From: JBHEKP01 sp041859375
GTDB lineage: Bacteria; Hydrogenedentota; Hydrogenedentia; Hydrogenedentales; CAITNO01
Direction: 5' to 3'
DNA: 25,523 bases
NCBI GenBank assembly: GCA_041859375.1
Contig: JBHEKP010000058.1
Coordinates: forward strand, 1 to 25,523
Made by a program: the position numbers and the translations under genes. Position 1 is the first letter of the stretch. The number at the start of each line of letters is the position of its first letter. Below, piece by piece: positions 1 to 8,610 of this stretch. Under the pieces are notes generated by a model. That model was not told where the DNA came from. It made no database searches and saw only the letters and a program-made list of their open reading frames with translations.

Positions 1-61
1 GTCCGCGACTGGAAAGTGATGCCCCCACAACCAGGCACAACATGAAAATCATCACGGAGGC

Positions 62-90
62 TTGCTTTTTTTAAGGATTTCATGTATCTT
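62..90 (+). promoter_or_regulatory. Possible promoter of the ELWxxDGT gene
   Basis: TTGCTT (62-67) and TATCTT (85-90) are separated by 17 bases, the right geometry for a housekeeping sigma-factor promoter, but each hexamer is a weak match. It lies about 85 bases before the start codon at 174. Nothing else is recognisable in bases 1-173; the end of an upstream gene is not evident. Confidence 0.3.
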
Positions 91-173
91 TTGAAAGAAG
101 GGAATGCACTGTTTTGAGTCCTTAGAGTCAAGCGGGGGACAAGTGTGCTCATAAACAGTGGAGGAAGGTCGTC

Positions 174-3100
174 ATGAAGCTTGCCAATGGAAGTCTGGCA
201 TGCCTGTGTGTGGGGAGTTTAACCGTTTTTTTGTGCCTTGTCATACCCCACCGGGAAATCCACGCCGACAGGGTTCCCTTTCTTTTTAAGGATTTCAACC
301 CCCAGCCCCTCACCAAGGACACCATCCTTTCCAAGACTGACGGCGCGGTGGTGGGTGATTGCTGTGTTTTCTGCGGTCCCAATGGTGAATTTTGGCGCAC
401 TGACGGGACCACGGAAAACACGGGCATCCTGCTTGATCTATATTCCACAGGTGAGGCAAATCCCAGGGAGTTTAGTTCCGTGTCCGGCCGGTCCCTTTTC
501 AAGGCAAACACGTTCAACGGAATCCTGTTGTGGAAAAGCGACGGCACTGCGGAGGGCACTTTCCCCATTGTGTTTCCCCAAACCGCCCTGGCTTATTCCT
601 ACGACACCATTGGCGGCGATGGAACCGTTGTCATGTCCGCCTACGATTTCGGGCGGGGGCTTGAAATTTGGCGGGTCTCCGCGGGCAGTGTGGAGGCCTC
701 TTTCGTCAAGGACATCTACCCGGGCGGCAGGCAAAGCGGCAGCGCCTGGGATCCGTACAGTTCCATCCAAAGCCGGGTTCACTCCACCGGCGGCGTGGTG
801 GTGTTCATTGCCAACAATGGAAGCGGTGGAAGCGCCATCTGGTGCTCCGACGGCACCGAAAACGGGACCAAAATTCTTAAGGACCTTGGAGTGGGGGCTG
901 CCGTCGCGACAAGCATTCAATCCCTCAAAGCGCAGGGAAAAGTCTATTTCAGACTGGCCATGAAGTCGGGGAATGTCTATTCCCCGTCCGAAGTGTGGGT
1001 CACCGACGGCACGACCGGGGGGACCATGGCGGTGAAAATACCCGTGACCACCTCGAACGAATGCGCCCTGCTCTCCGTGATGGGGGAAAAACTGTTGTTC
1101 AATGTAATAAGCCAGCACGTCAACAAGCTCTTCATCACCGATGGAACCACGACCGAAGCCCGTTTTTTGGGGGATTTTGTATACAGGAGTTCAGATATTC
1201 CCGACACCTGCGTCACGGGCGGATACTGCTATTTCTGGGCGAACACCCAGGCTGAGGGCACGGAGCTGTGGCGCACCAACGGCACCATGGAAGGGACCGA
1301 ACTGGTTGCGGACCTCAATCCCGGAACCGGAAACGGCGCATATCCTGAATTGATCGCCGACTGGCGCGGCCCCTTTGCCGGCGGGGACGGATGGGTCTAT
1401 TTCACCGGAACAAATGATGGTGCCACCAAGGGTGTGTGGAGAACGAACGGCACCGCGGCAGACACGGTAAAACTCTTCAACGGGCACCTCTCCAACCTGA
1501 TAAATTTCAAGGAACACACGCTGCTCTTTGCCAAAAACGCCCTTTATTCTGTGGACAACCAGACCGGCGGACTGGCAACACTTAAAAATTACTCGTTTCA
1601 GACCAACAAAAGCTCCACGCCATTTTTTGTGAAAAAAATTAATGACAAAATGATCATTAAGGCAACTCCCCCCAATGAAACGAACCCCATGGTTTATTCA
1701 ATCAACGGCACCGCGGATGAGACGGAGCGTCTGGACATCAACATAGGTCACGGCCACCTTCGCCGGGGCGTCCCCACCGATTACCTTTACATCCCGGAAG
1801 AACGGGAACAGTACTTTATCGAACCGCCCGAATACGTGGGCCGCGCTTATTTTGAGGGGTATATTTGGGATGAAGCGGCCGGTTCTTCCCAGTACGGCAT
1901 TTGCCGGACCGACGGAACCAACGTCGGTACTGAGGTTGTTGTGCCGAACAACGTGACGATAAACGGCGTCAACATGCACTCGATGCCCAGATGGCCGGTG
2001 ATGCACAACAACAGCCTGTATTATTTCAATTTTATCTATTACCTGGAGAATGGCAACCCCTACACACAGCATGCATTGGGGATTTTCAGGTATGACCCCG
2101 CAACAGGGGAAACCGTCAAGCTGCTCGATCTCGGCAGTGAATTCAATCCCATTACATACTACTCTTACGGATTCTCCAAGGTGTCCGGTGACAATATCTA
2201 CTATTATCTGTCAAGAATCGTCTCCAACCGGTACCAGATTGATCTGTATGCCTACAACATTCCGGCCAACACCATGACCAGGCTGTTTACGGAGCCCAAA
2301 CCCTCCATCAACCTGCTCATGCCCCATTCCATGGGGGACAAACTGTACTTTGTCAACGTGAAGGATCCAAGCCAGTACAACAACCGGCCTGAAACACATG
2401 TGTACGCCACCAACGGAACCGTTTCCGGAACGCTGCGGCTGACAAACTACCAGATACCCGCTTTTTATTCAGGCTATCTTCCAGAATCCAATGACATCAT
2501 AATACCCTACTGGGGGCCGGGCTACTTCACACAATTTAAGGACAAGGTGTACTTCTCCGACTGCGACTCGTCCAAAGGGTACGAGGTCTATCAATCCGAC
2601 GGTTCCGCAAACGGCACCAGACTCTTAAAGGACATCGGCCCCGGCGCCGAGGGCGGCATGACACGCTATCTCACCGTCTGCAACAATTCCCTGTTCATGC
2701 TGGCATGCCAGACACCCACCGGGGCCGAACTATGGAAAAGCGACGGCACGGAGGCGGGCACCGTGATGGTCAAGGATATTTTTCCGGGGCCCGCCAGCTC
2801 GGAACCCCGTGAAATGCTGAACGTTGACGACACCCTTTATTTCGCCGCAAATGACGGCATTCACGGCATGGAGCTCTGGAAGAGCGACGGCACCAGCGGG
2901 GGCACGGTGCTGATCAGTGACATCGTCCCCGGACCGGCCAGTTCCTCCCCCAACAGCCTGTTTTTGCTGAACGGCCGGCTTTACTTTAATGCCACCCATC
3001 CCGACACGGGCGAGGAATTATGGGCGCTGGAACTGCCCCTGCTGGCCCCCGCCAATCCCTCCGGTGTCCCAGTGGGCCCCACTGCAATTCGCTGGAATTG

Positions 3101-4832
3101 GGAAGATGCTACCACTGAGGAAAGCGGCTTCCGGGTGTGGTGCGATCCGGGCACGGCCGCGCCGGTGACGCTCCGGGCCACCCTTCCCGCCGACACCGCC
3201 GCGTGGGTGCAGAACGGCCTCGCGGCCAACACGCCTTACACCTTCCAGGTGGCCGCCTTTGACGGGGAGGGCGAGAGCAGGCGCACCGCGCCCGTCACCG
3301 TCTGGACCCACATCGAGCCCGTCGCCGCCCTCGAATACCCGGAGATCACCCCGCGCAGCATCACCCTGCGCGCCGCAGCGCCCGTCCCGTCCAACCTGGA
3401 CCAGGGCGGCTCGGGGCTGCGCTTCGCCAACCTCAGCCAGGGCGTCTACTCCGACTGGACGCGGGACAACACAAAGGGCTGGACCAGCACGGGACTCAAC
3501 CCCGACACGCCACACGCCTTCTGGGCGCGCTCCCGCAACGGCGCGGGCGCGGTGTCCACCCCGGCCATGGACGTGAAGTGGACCGCCGCGGAAACGCCCG
3601 GCGCGCCCCTGCTCTCCGCGGTCACCCCCCACGGCATGACCGCCAGCCTGCCCGCCGACGGCAACCCCGCCCACACCTGGTACGCCCTGCGCGTCACGCC
3701 GCCCGTGGCGGGCCGGTCCTGGGTGCAGGCCGACGGCTCACTGGGCACCTCCCCCCTGTTCATGCAACGTGCCGGATGGACTAACATGATGGTAACCGGC
3801 CTCCCCGACGGCACCGCCCACACCCTGCGCTTCATTGCGCAAAACGGCGAGGGCCTCAACACCCCCTTCGGCCCGGGCACCACGGCAACCACGCCGGACG
3901 TCACCCCGCCCGTGGCGGAAATCACCCTGCCCGACCCGAACCCGATCAACGCGGACCGGCTCCGCTTTGTGGTCCGTTTCTCCGAGCCCGTGGGCGGCAG
4001 CTTCGACGCCTCCGACATCACCCTCTCGGGGAACCTCGCGGGCTCCGTGGCCTCCTCCGGGATGGACCCCGACTATCTCGTCGAGGTGGCGCTGGAACCC
4101 GGCGCGGAGCAGGGATTCCTCGGCGTCACCATCACCGGGAGCGTGGCCGACCTGGAGGGCAACCCCCTGGGCGGCGCGGCGTCGCCCCAGTACGAGGTGC
4201 TGCGCTGGGCAGGGTTCACCGCCCATCCCCAGGGCGCGCGGCTCTACGCGGGCCAGTCCCACACCCTCTCCGCCGCCGTCGCGCCGGACCAGCTGCCCGT
4301 CGCGTGGCAGTGGAGGCGCATGGCCCCGGACGGCGCGGCGGGCAACGGTCCCGCCGCCGCGCAGTGGGTGCTGAACAACGCCGCGCCGGAAGACAGCGCC
4401 GTGTACTGGTGCGAGGCGGGCAGGAACGGCAACACCCATCCGTCACGGACGGCCACGGTCACGGTGGCACAGCACCTGCGCATCACCGTCCAGCCGCGGG
4501 ACGCCCTCGCGCTGACCGGCACGGCCCACACCCTTTCCGTGGAAACGGAGGGCGGCCACGCGCCGCTGCGCTACCAGTGGCGCAAAAACGAGGGGAACAT
4601 CCCCGGCGCGAACGGGCGCGAGCTGGTGCTCTCCCCGCTGGAACTGGGCGACGGCGGCCTCTACGCCGTGGAGGTGGCCGACGATCTCACCGACTCCGTG
4701 CTCTCCGACGCGGCGCTGCTCACCGTGGAGAAGGCCATGCCCGCGCCCTCGGGGGCGGCGGCACTCGCCCTGGCCGCCGTGCTCGTTGCACTCGCGGGCG
4801 CTAAACGCGCGCGGGGGAAAAAACTGCCATAA
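174..4832 (+). CDS. Secreted ELWxxDGT-repeat protein with FN3, Ig-like domains and C-terminal sorting tail
   Basis: A 1552-residue extracellular or surface protein of unknown function. The start is set by GGAGGAAGG six bases before ATG 174. Residues 1-31 form a signal peptide (basic start, hydrophobic core, then HA). Residues about 85-950 contain roughly 14 copies of the ELWxxDGT motif (ELWKSDGTEAGT, ELWRTNGTMEGT, AIWCSDGTENGT and others), often followed by VKDIxPG, which suggests a beta-propeller-like fold. Then come three FN3-like segments (about 958-1240), a SwmB/Big-like domain (1242-1343, starting VTPPVAEITLPDP), and two Ig-like domains (1344-1432 and 1433-1520). The last 33 residues are a short Pro-containing motif, a hydrophobic helix and a basic cluster (RARGKK), the layout of PEP-CTERM/IPTL-type sorting tails. 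Base composition rises clearly from about position 3100 onward. Family assignment is firm; ligand and role are unknown. Confidence 0.85.
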   Translation: MKLANGSLACLCVGSLTVFLCLVIPHREIHADRVPFLFKDFNPQPLTKDTILSKTDGAVVGDCCVFCGPNGEFWRTDGTTENTGILLDLYSTGEANPREFSSVSGRSLFKANTFNGILLWKSDGTAEGTFPIVFPQTALAYSYDTIGGDGTVVMSAYDFGRGLEIWRVSAGSVEASFVKDIYPGGRQSGSAWDPYSSIQSRVHSTGGVVVFIANNGSGGSAIWCSDGTENGTKILKDLGVGAAVATSIQSLKAQGKVYFRLAMKSGNVYSPSEVWVTDGTTGGTMAVKIPVTTSNECALLSVMGEKLLFNVISQHVNKLFITDGTTTEARFLGDFVYRSSDIPDTCVTGGYCYFWANTQAEGTELWRTNGTMEGTELVADLNPGTGNGAYPELIADWRGPFAGGDGWVYFTGTNDGATKGVWRTNGTAADTVKLFNGHLSNLINFKEHTLLFAKNALYSVDNQTGGLATLKNYSFQTNKSSTPFFVKKINDKMIIKATPPNETNPMVYSINGTADETERLDINIGHGHLRRGVPTDYLYIPEEREQYFIEPPEYVGRAYFEGYIWDEAAGSSQYGICRTDGTNVGTEVVVPNNVTINGVNMHSMPRWPVMHNNSLYYFNFIYYLENGNPYTQHALGIFRYDPATGETVKLLDLGSEFNPITYYSYGFSKVSGDNIYYYLSRIVSNRYQIDLYAYNIPANTMTRLFTEPKPSINLLMPHSMGDKLYFVNVKDPSQYNNRPETHVYATNGTVSGTLRLTNYQIPAFYSGYLPESNDIIIPYWGPGYFTQFKDKVYFSDCDSSKGYEVYQSDGSANGTRLLKDIGPGAEGGMTRYLTVCNNSLFMLACQTPTGAELWKSDGTEAGTVMVKDIFPGPASSEPREMLNVDDTLYFAANDGIHGMELWKSDGTSGGTVLISDIVPGPASSSPNSLFLLNGRLYFNATHPDTGEELWALELPLLAPANPSGVPVGPTAIRWNWEDATTEESGFRVWCDPGTAAPVTLRATLPADTAAWVQNGLAANTPYTFQVAAFDGEGESRRTAPVTVWTHIEPVAALEYPEITPRSITLRAAAPVPSNLDQGGSGLRFANLSQGVYSDWTRDNTKGWTSTGLNPDTPHAFWARSRNGAGAVSTPAMDVKWTAAETPGAPLLSAVTPHGMTASLPADGNPAHTWYALRVTPPVAGRSWVQADGSLGTSPLFMQRAGWTNMMVTGLPDGTAHTLRFIAQNGEGLNTPFGPGTTATTPDVTPPVAEITLPDPNPINADRLRFVVRFSEPVGGSFDASDITLSGNLAGSVASSGMDPDYLVEVALEPGAEQGFLGVTITGSVADLEGNPLGGAASPQYEVLRWAGFTAHPQGARLYAGQSHTLSAAVAPDQLPVAWQWRRMAPDGAAGNGPAAAQWVLNNAAPEDSAVYWCEAGRNGNTHPSRTATVTVAQHLRITVQPRDALALTGTAHTLSVETEGGHAPLRYQWRKNEGNIPGANGRELVLSPLELGDGGLYAVEVADDLTDSVLSDAALLTVEKAMPAPSGAAALALAAVLVALAGAKRARGKKLP

Positions 4833-4838
4833 AATATT

Positions 4839-4880
4839 GCGGCGGGGGACATTTCCAAAAATGCCCCCCGCCGCGTTTTT
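4839..4880 (+). terminator. Rho-independent terminator after the ELWxxDGT gene
   Basis: The arms GCGGCGGGGGACAT (4839-4852) and ATGCCCCCCGCCGC (4861-4874) pair with a single mismatch around a short A-rich loop and are followed by GTTTTT. The stem begins six bases after the stop codon at 4832. Confidence 0.85.
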
Positions 4881-4906
4881 CACCGCAATCCCACCGCTCC
4901 TTTTTG

Positions 4907-4912
4907 TATAAT
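4907..4912 (+). promoter_or_regulatory. -10 element for the sugar transporter unit
   Basis: A perfect TATAAT lies 38 bases before the start codon at 4951. No convincing -35 hexamer stands 16-18 bases upstream (the sequence there is CGCAAT). The position after a terminator and before an operon supports its use. Confidence 0.5.
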
Positions 4913-4950
4913 GCCGCACCATCAATTCAACCCCTGCAAGGGAGGACATC

Positions 4951-6336
4951 ATGGACGGTGCGGAAAAAGACACGGCGGCGGGCGGCGCGTATGTGCTGGT
5001 CCTGTCGTTGGTGGCGGCGCTGGGCGGACTGCTCTTCGGATACGACACGGCGGTGATTTCCGGCGCCATCGGGTATCTTTCGGAGCATTGGAACCTGGGC
5101 GAGCACATGAAGGGCTGGGCCGCGTCCAGCGCGCTGCTGGGGTGCATCTTCGGCGCCATGTTCGCGGGCAAACTATCAGATAAAATGGGCCGCAAAAAGG
5201 TGCTGATCCTCTCGGCGGTGCTCTTTGCGGTGTCGGCGGTCACCTCCGCCCTCCCCCGCACCCTGACGGAACTCGCCATCGCCCGCATCATTGGCGGCTT
5301 CGGCGTGGGCGCCGCGTCCATGCTATCGCCGCTCTACATCGCGGAGGTTTCCCCGGCGCGCATCCGGGGTCGCATGGTGTCCATCAACCAGCTTGCCATC
5401 GTGTTCGGCATGCTGGTGGTCTATTTTGTGAACGCCTACATCGCCTGGCACGGAGAAAAGACCGGCGGCCACGCATGGAATGTGGCTCAGGGCTGGCGCT
5501 GGATGTTCGCCTCGGAAACCCTCCCCGCCCTGCTCTTTTTCGCCCTCCTGTTTCTGGTTCCGGAAAGCCCGCGCTGGCTGATAAAAAAAGGGCGCGCGGT
5601 GGAGGCCCTCGCGGTGCTCACCCGCACCAACGGCGCCGGGCGGGCGCGGATGGAGGCGGCGGAAATCGCGGAGGCGGTGGCCGGCGAGGACGATTCCGCA
5701 GAGCAGCTGCTCAAGCCGGGACTGCGGGGGTTGATGGCCGTGGGCGTGGTGCTGGCGGTGCTCCAGCAGATCACGGGCATCAACGTGGTGCTCTACTACG
5801 CGCCGGAAATTTTCAAGAGCCTCGGCCAGTCCGACACGGCGGCGATTTACCAGACCGTGGTGGTGGGCGCGGTGAACATGGGATTCACCCTGGTGGCCAT
5901 CTGGGTGGTGGACAAAATCGGAAGAAAGCCGCTTTTGCTGCTGGCCTCGGCGGGCATGGCCGTGTCCCTTTTCGCGCTGGGGGGCGCCTACGCCCTGGGC
6001 CGCCTCGGCGGCGCGGCCGCGCTAATCTTTGTGCTGGCCTATGTGGCGGCCTTTGCGGTGGCGATGGGACCGGTGGTCTGGGTGGTGCTCTCCGAAATCT
6101 ACCCCATGCGGGTGCGCGGCACGGCCATGTCCGTGGCCACGGTCTGCCTGTGGATTGCGTGCCTGGTGGTGTCACAAACATTCCCCTTCATGCTTGAGCG
6201 CCTGGCAGGAGGCAGTTTTTTCCTGTACGGGGTCATGTGCCTGGTCTCGTTCTGGTTCGTTTGGCGGCACATTCCCGAAACCAAGGGCCTCACGCTGGAG
6301 CAAATTGAGCGAAGCCTGTCGAAAACCGCCCGTTGA
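4951..6336 (+). CDS. MFS sugar:proton symporter, XylE/GalP type
   Basis: A 461-residue inner-membrane transporter of the major facilitator sugar porter family, expected to import a pentose or hexose with protons. The sequence shows the family signatures: LLFGYDTAVISGA in helix 1, GRKKVLI in the loop after helix 2, PESPRWL after helix 6, QQITGINVVLYYAPEIFK in helix 7, GRKPLLL after helix 8, and PETKGLTLEQIE at the C-terminus. The segments GWRWMFASETLPALLFF and VAMGPVVWVVLSEIYP resemble E. coli XylE particularly closely. AAGGGAGG (4938-4945) sets the start at 4951. The next gene, an isomerase/epimerase fusion, begins 27 bases after the stop codon, so import and interconversion of one sugar is likely. 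No sugar kinase is present in the window. The exact substrate cannot be read from sequence. Confidence 0.9.
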   Translation: MDGAEKDTAAGGAYVLVLSLVAALGGLLFGYDTAVISGAIGYLSEHWNLGEHMKGWAASSALLGCIFGAMFAGKLSDKMGRKKVLILSAVLFAVSAVTSALPRTLTELAIARIIGGFGVGAASMLSPLYIAEVSPARIRGRMVSINQLAIVFGMLVVYFVNAYIAWHGEKTGGHAWNVAQGWRWMFASETLPALLFFALLFLVPESPRWLIKKGRAVEALAVLTRTNGAGRARMEAAEIAEAVAGEDDSAEQLLKPGLRGLMAVGVVLAVLQQITGINVVLYYAPEIFKSLGQSDTAAIYQTVVVGAVNMGFTLVAIWVVDKIGRKPLLLLASAGMAVSLFALGGAYALGRLGGAAALIFVLAYVAAFAVAMGPVVWVVLSEIYPMRVRGTAMSVATVCLWIACLVVSQTFPFMLERLAGGSFFLYGVMCLVSFWFVWRHIPETKGLTLEQIERSLSKTAR

Positions 6337-6363
6337 CGGCATTTCCTGGAGTTGAATCATCCG

Positions 6364-8079
6364 ATGAAAGAAATTTCCCCGCTCCGCATCGAAATCGGGG
6401 TGAAATCAGATCCCATTGAATACCGCTATTCTTTTGAGTGGCTCTTCCGCATCCTCGCCGACGAGGACATCCACCACCTGCAACTGGGCACCTTCTTTGA
6501 GCTTTACCAGCTTCCGGACGCGTGGTTTCTTGATCTCCGCCGCAGGGCGGCGGATCACGGCGTGGAGATTTCCAGCGTTTTCACTGCGCACCGGGAGCTG
6601 GGCGGTTTTTTCCGCAACGAGCCCGGCTGGGAGGAGACGGCCCGCCGCAATTTCACCCGTCTGGTGGAGGTGGCCGGGCTTGCGGGCGCGCGGCATGCGG
6701 GCAGCAACCCCGGCGCGGTGATGCGCGACGAGATGGGCACCAAGCACGCGGGCACGGCGCGCTATCTGCGGCATTTCAAGGAGCTGCTCCATTACGCGCC
6801 GGAGCACGGTGTGTCCTGCCTGACCATTGAGCCAATGTCCTGCCTGGCCGAGCCGCCCACCACCGCCGGGGAAATAAGCGCCATGGGCATGGAGCTGGAG
6901 GAATATGTGCGGGCGAACCCCGGAACGGCGCGGGCGGGATTCTGCATCGACACCTCCCATGGCTGGGCCGACCGGGACGGAATCGTGCGGGAAACACCGG
7001 AACAGCTCATGACGACTGCGATGCCATGGACCGCCGAACTGCACCTGAAAAACACGGACGCCCTGTTCAACAGCACCTTTGGTTTCGGGGAGGCCGAAAG
7101 GGAACGGGGTATTGTGGACCTTGCCAAGATCCGCGACCTCTACCTTGCCCACGCCACGGTGCTTCCCTCAAACCCGCTGCATGTCTATCTGGAAATTGGC
7201 GGGCCAAAGCTCGGGCGCGACTACAGCGACTGCAAACTGGAGGGGCAGTTGCGCGCGTCGCTGAACCATATCAAGGATGTCTTCCGCACCCCCGCAGGGA
7301 CACCGCAAGTCCCGCGCCCCTCCATCGAACTGGCCCCTCCCCCGCCAGCAGCCGCCCCCTCACTTCAGGCGGGGCGCATCATGCTGTCCCCCTCGCTCAT
7401 GTGCGCCGACCTGCTCCATTTCGAGGACAGTGTGCGCGCGCTGGAGGATTCCGGGGCGGAACTGCTCCACATTGATGTGATGGACGCACATTTCACCCCG
7501 AACATGCCCCTGGGCCTTGAGGTGTTCAAACGGCTGCGCCCGAAAACCGCCACCCCCTTTGACGCGCACCTGATGGTGGACATCAACGACTTCTTTGTGG
7601 AGCGCATGGCCGAAATCGGCGCGTGGATGGTGTCGGTGCATCTGGAGTCCTGCATCCACGCCCACCGCACCCTTGGCCGCATCCGTTCCCTGGGCATGAA
7701 GGCGGGCGCGGCGCTGAACCCGGCCACGCCGCTGAACCATCTGGAGTACCTGCTGGAGCAACTGGATTTTGTGCTGATTATGACGGTCAACCCCGGTTAC
7801 GCCGGGCAGGCCCTGGTGCCCAACGCCCTGCGCAAGATAACGGACTGCCGGAAATGGCTCGACGCGCGCGGCGCCGCGCACATTCCCATCGAGGTGGACG
7901 GCAATGTCAGTTTCGGGCACATAGAGGCCATGACGGCGGCCGGGGCGGACATACTCGTTGCGGGCACCAGCAGCGTCTACCACCCCGGCGGCACGCTGCG
8001 CGGCAACATGGCGCGCACCCGCGAACTCGCGGAAAAAGGCCTGGGCAGACGCGAAAAAACAGCAGGCGGCGCGCCCTGA
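6364..8079 (+). CDS. Fusion of TIM-barrel sugar isomerase and AlsE/Rpe-type 3-epimerase
   Basis: A 571-residue two-domain cytoplasmic enzyme. Residues 1-305 look like the xylose-isomerase-like (AP_endonuc_2) TIM barrel, with likely active-site stretches IEPMS, DTSHG, HLKNTD and YLEIGGPK. A Pro/Ala-rich linker (about 308-338) joins a second barrel, residues 340-565, of the ribulose-phosphate 3-epimerase family. Its metal and catalytic residues are intact: H369 and D371 in HIDVMD, H402 in DAHLM, D512 in EVDGN, with MTVNPGYAGQ between. The SPSLMC start and EVDG (rather than VDGG) resemble D-allulose-6-phosphate 3-epimerase AlsE more than classical Rpe. GGAG at 6348-6351 favours ATG 6364; an in-frame TTG at 6352 directly abuts the GGAG. 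It probably forms an operon with the upstream symporter. Substrates of both domains are inferred. Confidence 0.82.
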   Translation: MKEISPLRIEIGVKSDPIEYRYSFEWLFRILADEDIHHLQLGTFFELYQLPDAWFLDLRRRAADHGVEISSVFTAHRELGGFFRNEPGWEETARRNFTRLVEVAGLAGARHAGSNPGAVMRDEMGTKHAGTARYLRHFKELLHYAPEHGVSCLTIEPMSCLAEPPTTAGEISAMGMELEEYVRANPGTARAGFCIDTSHGWADRDGIVRETPEQLMTTAMPWTAELHLKNTDALFNSTFGFGEAERERGIVDLAKIRDLYLAHATVLPSNPLHVYLEIGGPKLGRDYSDCKLEGQLRASLNHIKDVFRTPAGTPQVPRPSIELAPPPPAAAPSLQAGRIMLSPSLMCADLLHFEDSVRALEDSGAELLHIDVMDAHFTPNMPLGLEVFKRLRPKTATPFDAHLMVDINDFFVERMAEIGAWMVSVHLESCIHAHRTLGRIRSLGMKAGAALNPATPLNHLEYLLEQLDFVLIMTVNPGYAGQALVPNALRKITDCRKWLDARGAAHIPIEVDGNVSFGHIEAMTAAGADILVAGTSSVYHPGGTLRGNMARTRELAEKGLGRREKTAGGAP

Positions 8080-8099
8080 TCCCCCGGGCGGCGCTGTAG

Positions 8100-8105
8100 T
8101 ATAAT
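8100..8105 (+). promoter_or_regulatory. -10 element for the PKD lipoprotein gene
   Basis: A perfect TATAAT stands 21 bases after the fusion gene and 73 bases before ATG 8179. No clear -35 hexamer is visible. It suggests the lipoprotein is transcribed separately from the sugar unit. Confidence 0.45.
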
Positions 8106-8127
8106 TTCCATGGCCGCCCCGCGGCGG

Positions 8128-8148
8128 TGTCCGCTTTCAGGGCGGACA
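8128..8148 (+). other. Hairpin in the 5' leader of the PKD lipoprotein gene
   Basis: TGTCCGC (8128-8134) and GCGGACA (8142-8148) form a perfect 7-bp stem with a 7-base loop in the untranslated leader, about 15 bases before the ribosome-binding site. A second GC-rich inverted repeat (GCCGC/GCGGC, about 8113-8125) precedes it. A role in mRNA stability or translation is possible but unproven. Confidence 0.35.
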
Positions 8149-8178
8149 AGGGACTGGGAAAAGAAGGAGCATCTCATC

Positions 8179-8535
8179 ATGCAAGCCATCCGATTCATGC
8201 GTGCGGCACTGGCCATTTCGCTGCTGGCCGCCCTGGGAACACTTCATGGCTGCGGCAAATACAAGCCCGCGCCGAACTTTTCCGCGGACAAGCACAACGG
8301 ACCCGCGCCGCTTCTGGTGCAGTTCACCGACAACACCTCGGTGTTCAAGGAGGCCGAGGTGGAATTCTGGCAGTGGACTTTTGGTGACGGCGCCGTTTCA
8401 AACGAGCAGAACCCCCTGCACCAGTATGACACCCCCGGCAGATACACGGTCAGTCTGTTTGTCCGGCTGACCAACGGGGATGAAGGCGCAAAGACGGCAA
8501 ATGAATTTGTCACTGTCACCGAACCGGGGCGGTGA
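8179..8535 (+). CDS. Small PKD-domain lipoprotein
   Basis: A 118-residue predicted lipoprotein. The start ATG 8179 is chosen because GAAGGAG (8163-8169) precedes it by nine bases and because it yields a compact lipoprotein signal (hydrophobic residues about 8-20 ending in the lipobox LHGC, with acylated Cys about residue 25). The rest is a single PKD domain, the immunoglobulin-like fold common in surface proteins, recognised by PLLVQFTDNTS, the hallmark WTFGDG, and HQYDTPGRYTVSL. There is no catalytic domain, so it is probably a binding or structural module anchored in a membrane leaflet. It is monocistronic, with its own -10 element and a terminator 21 bases after the stop. The partner or ligand is unknown. 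Confidence 0.85.
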   Translation: MQAIRFMRAALAISLLAALGTLHGCGKYKPAPNFSADKHNGPAPLLVQFTDNTSVFKEAEVEFWQWTFGDGAVSNEQNPLHQYDTPGRYTVSLFVRLTNGDEGAKTANEFVTVTEPGR

Positions 8536-8555
8536 CGGCGCCGCATAAACAACAG

Positions 8556-8590
8556 CGCGCCCCCGCCGGCTGACGATGGGGGCGCGTTTT
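8556..8590 (+). terminator. Terminator between convergent genes
   Basis: CGCGCCCCC (8556-8564) and GGGGGCGCG (8578-8586) form a perfect 9-bp stem followed by TTTT. It ends the lipoprotein transcript and may also slow transcription arriving on the other strand from the HisG-like gene, whose stop codon is at 8611. Confidence 0.82.
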
Positions 8591-8610
8591 GCTTCGTATT
8601 TTCGGACGAC

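Noticed and set aside
6352..6363. TTG 6352 as start of the isomerase/epimerase fusion
   Set aside because: The GGAG signal abuts this TTG directly, leaving no spacing; ATG 6364 is better placed.
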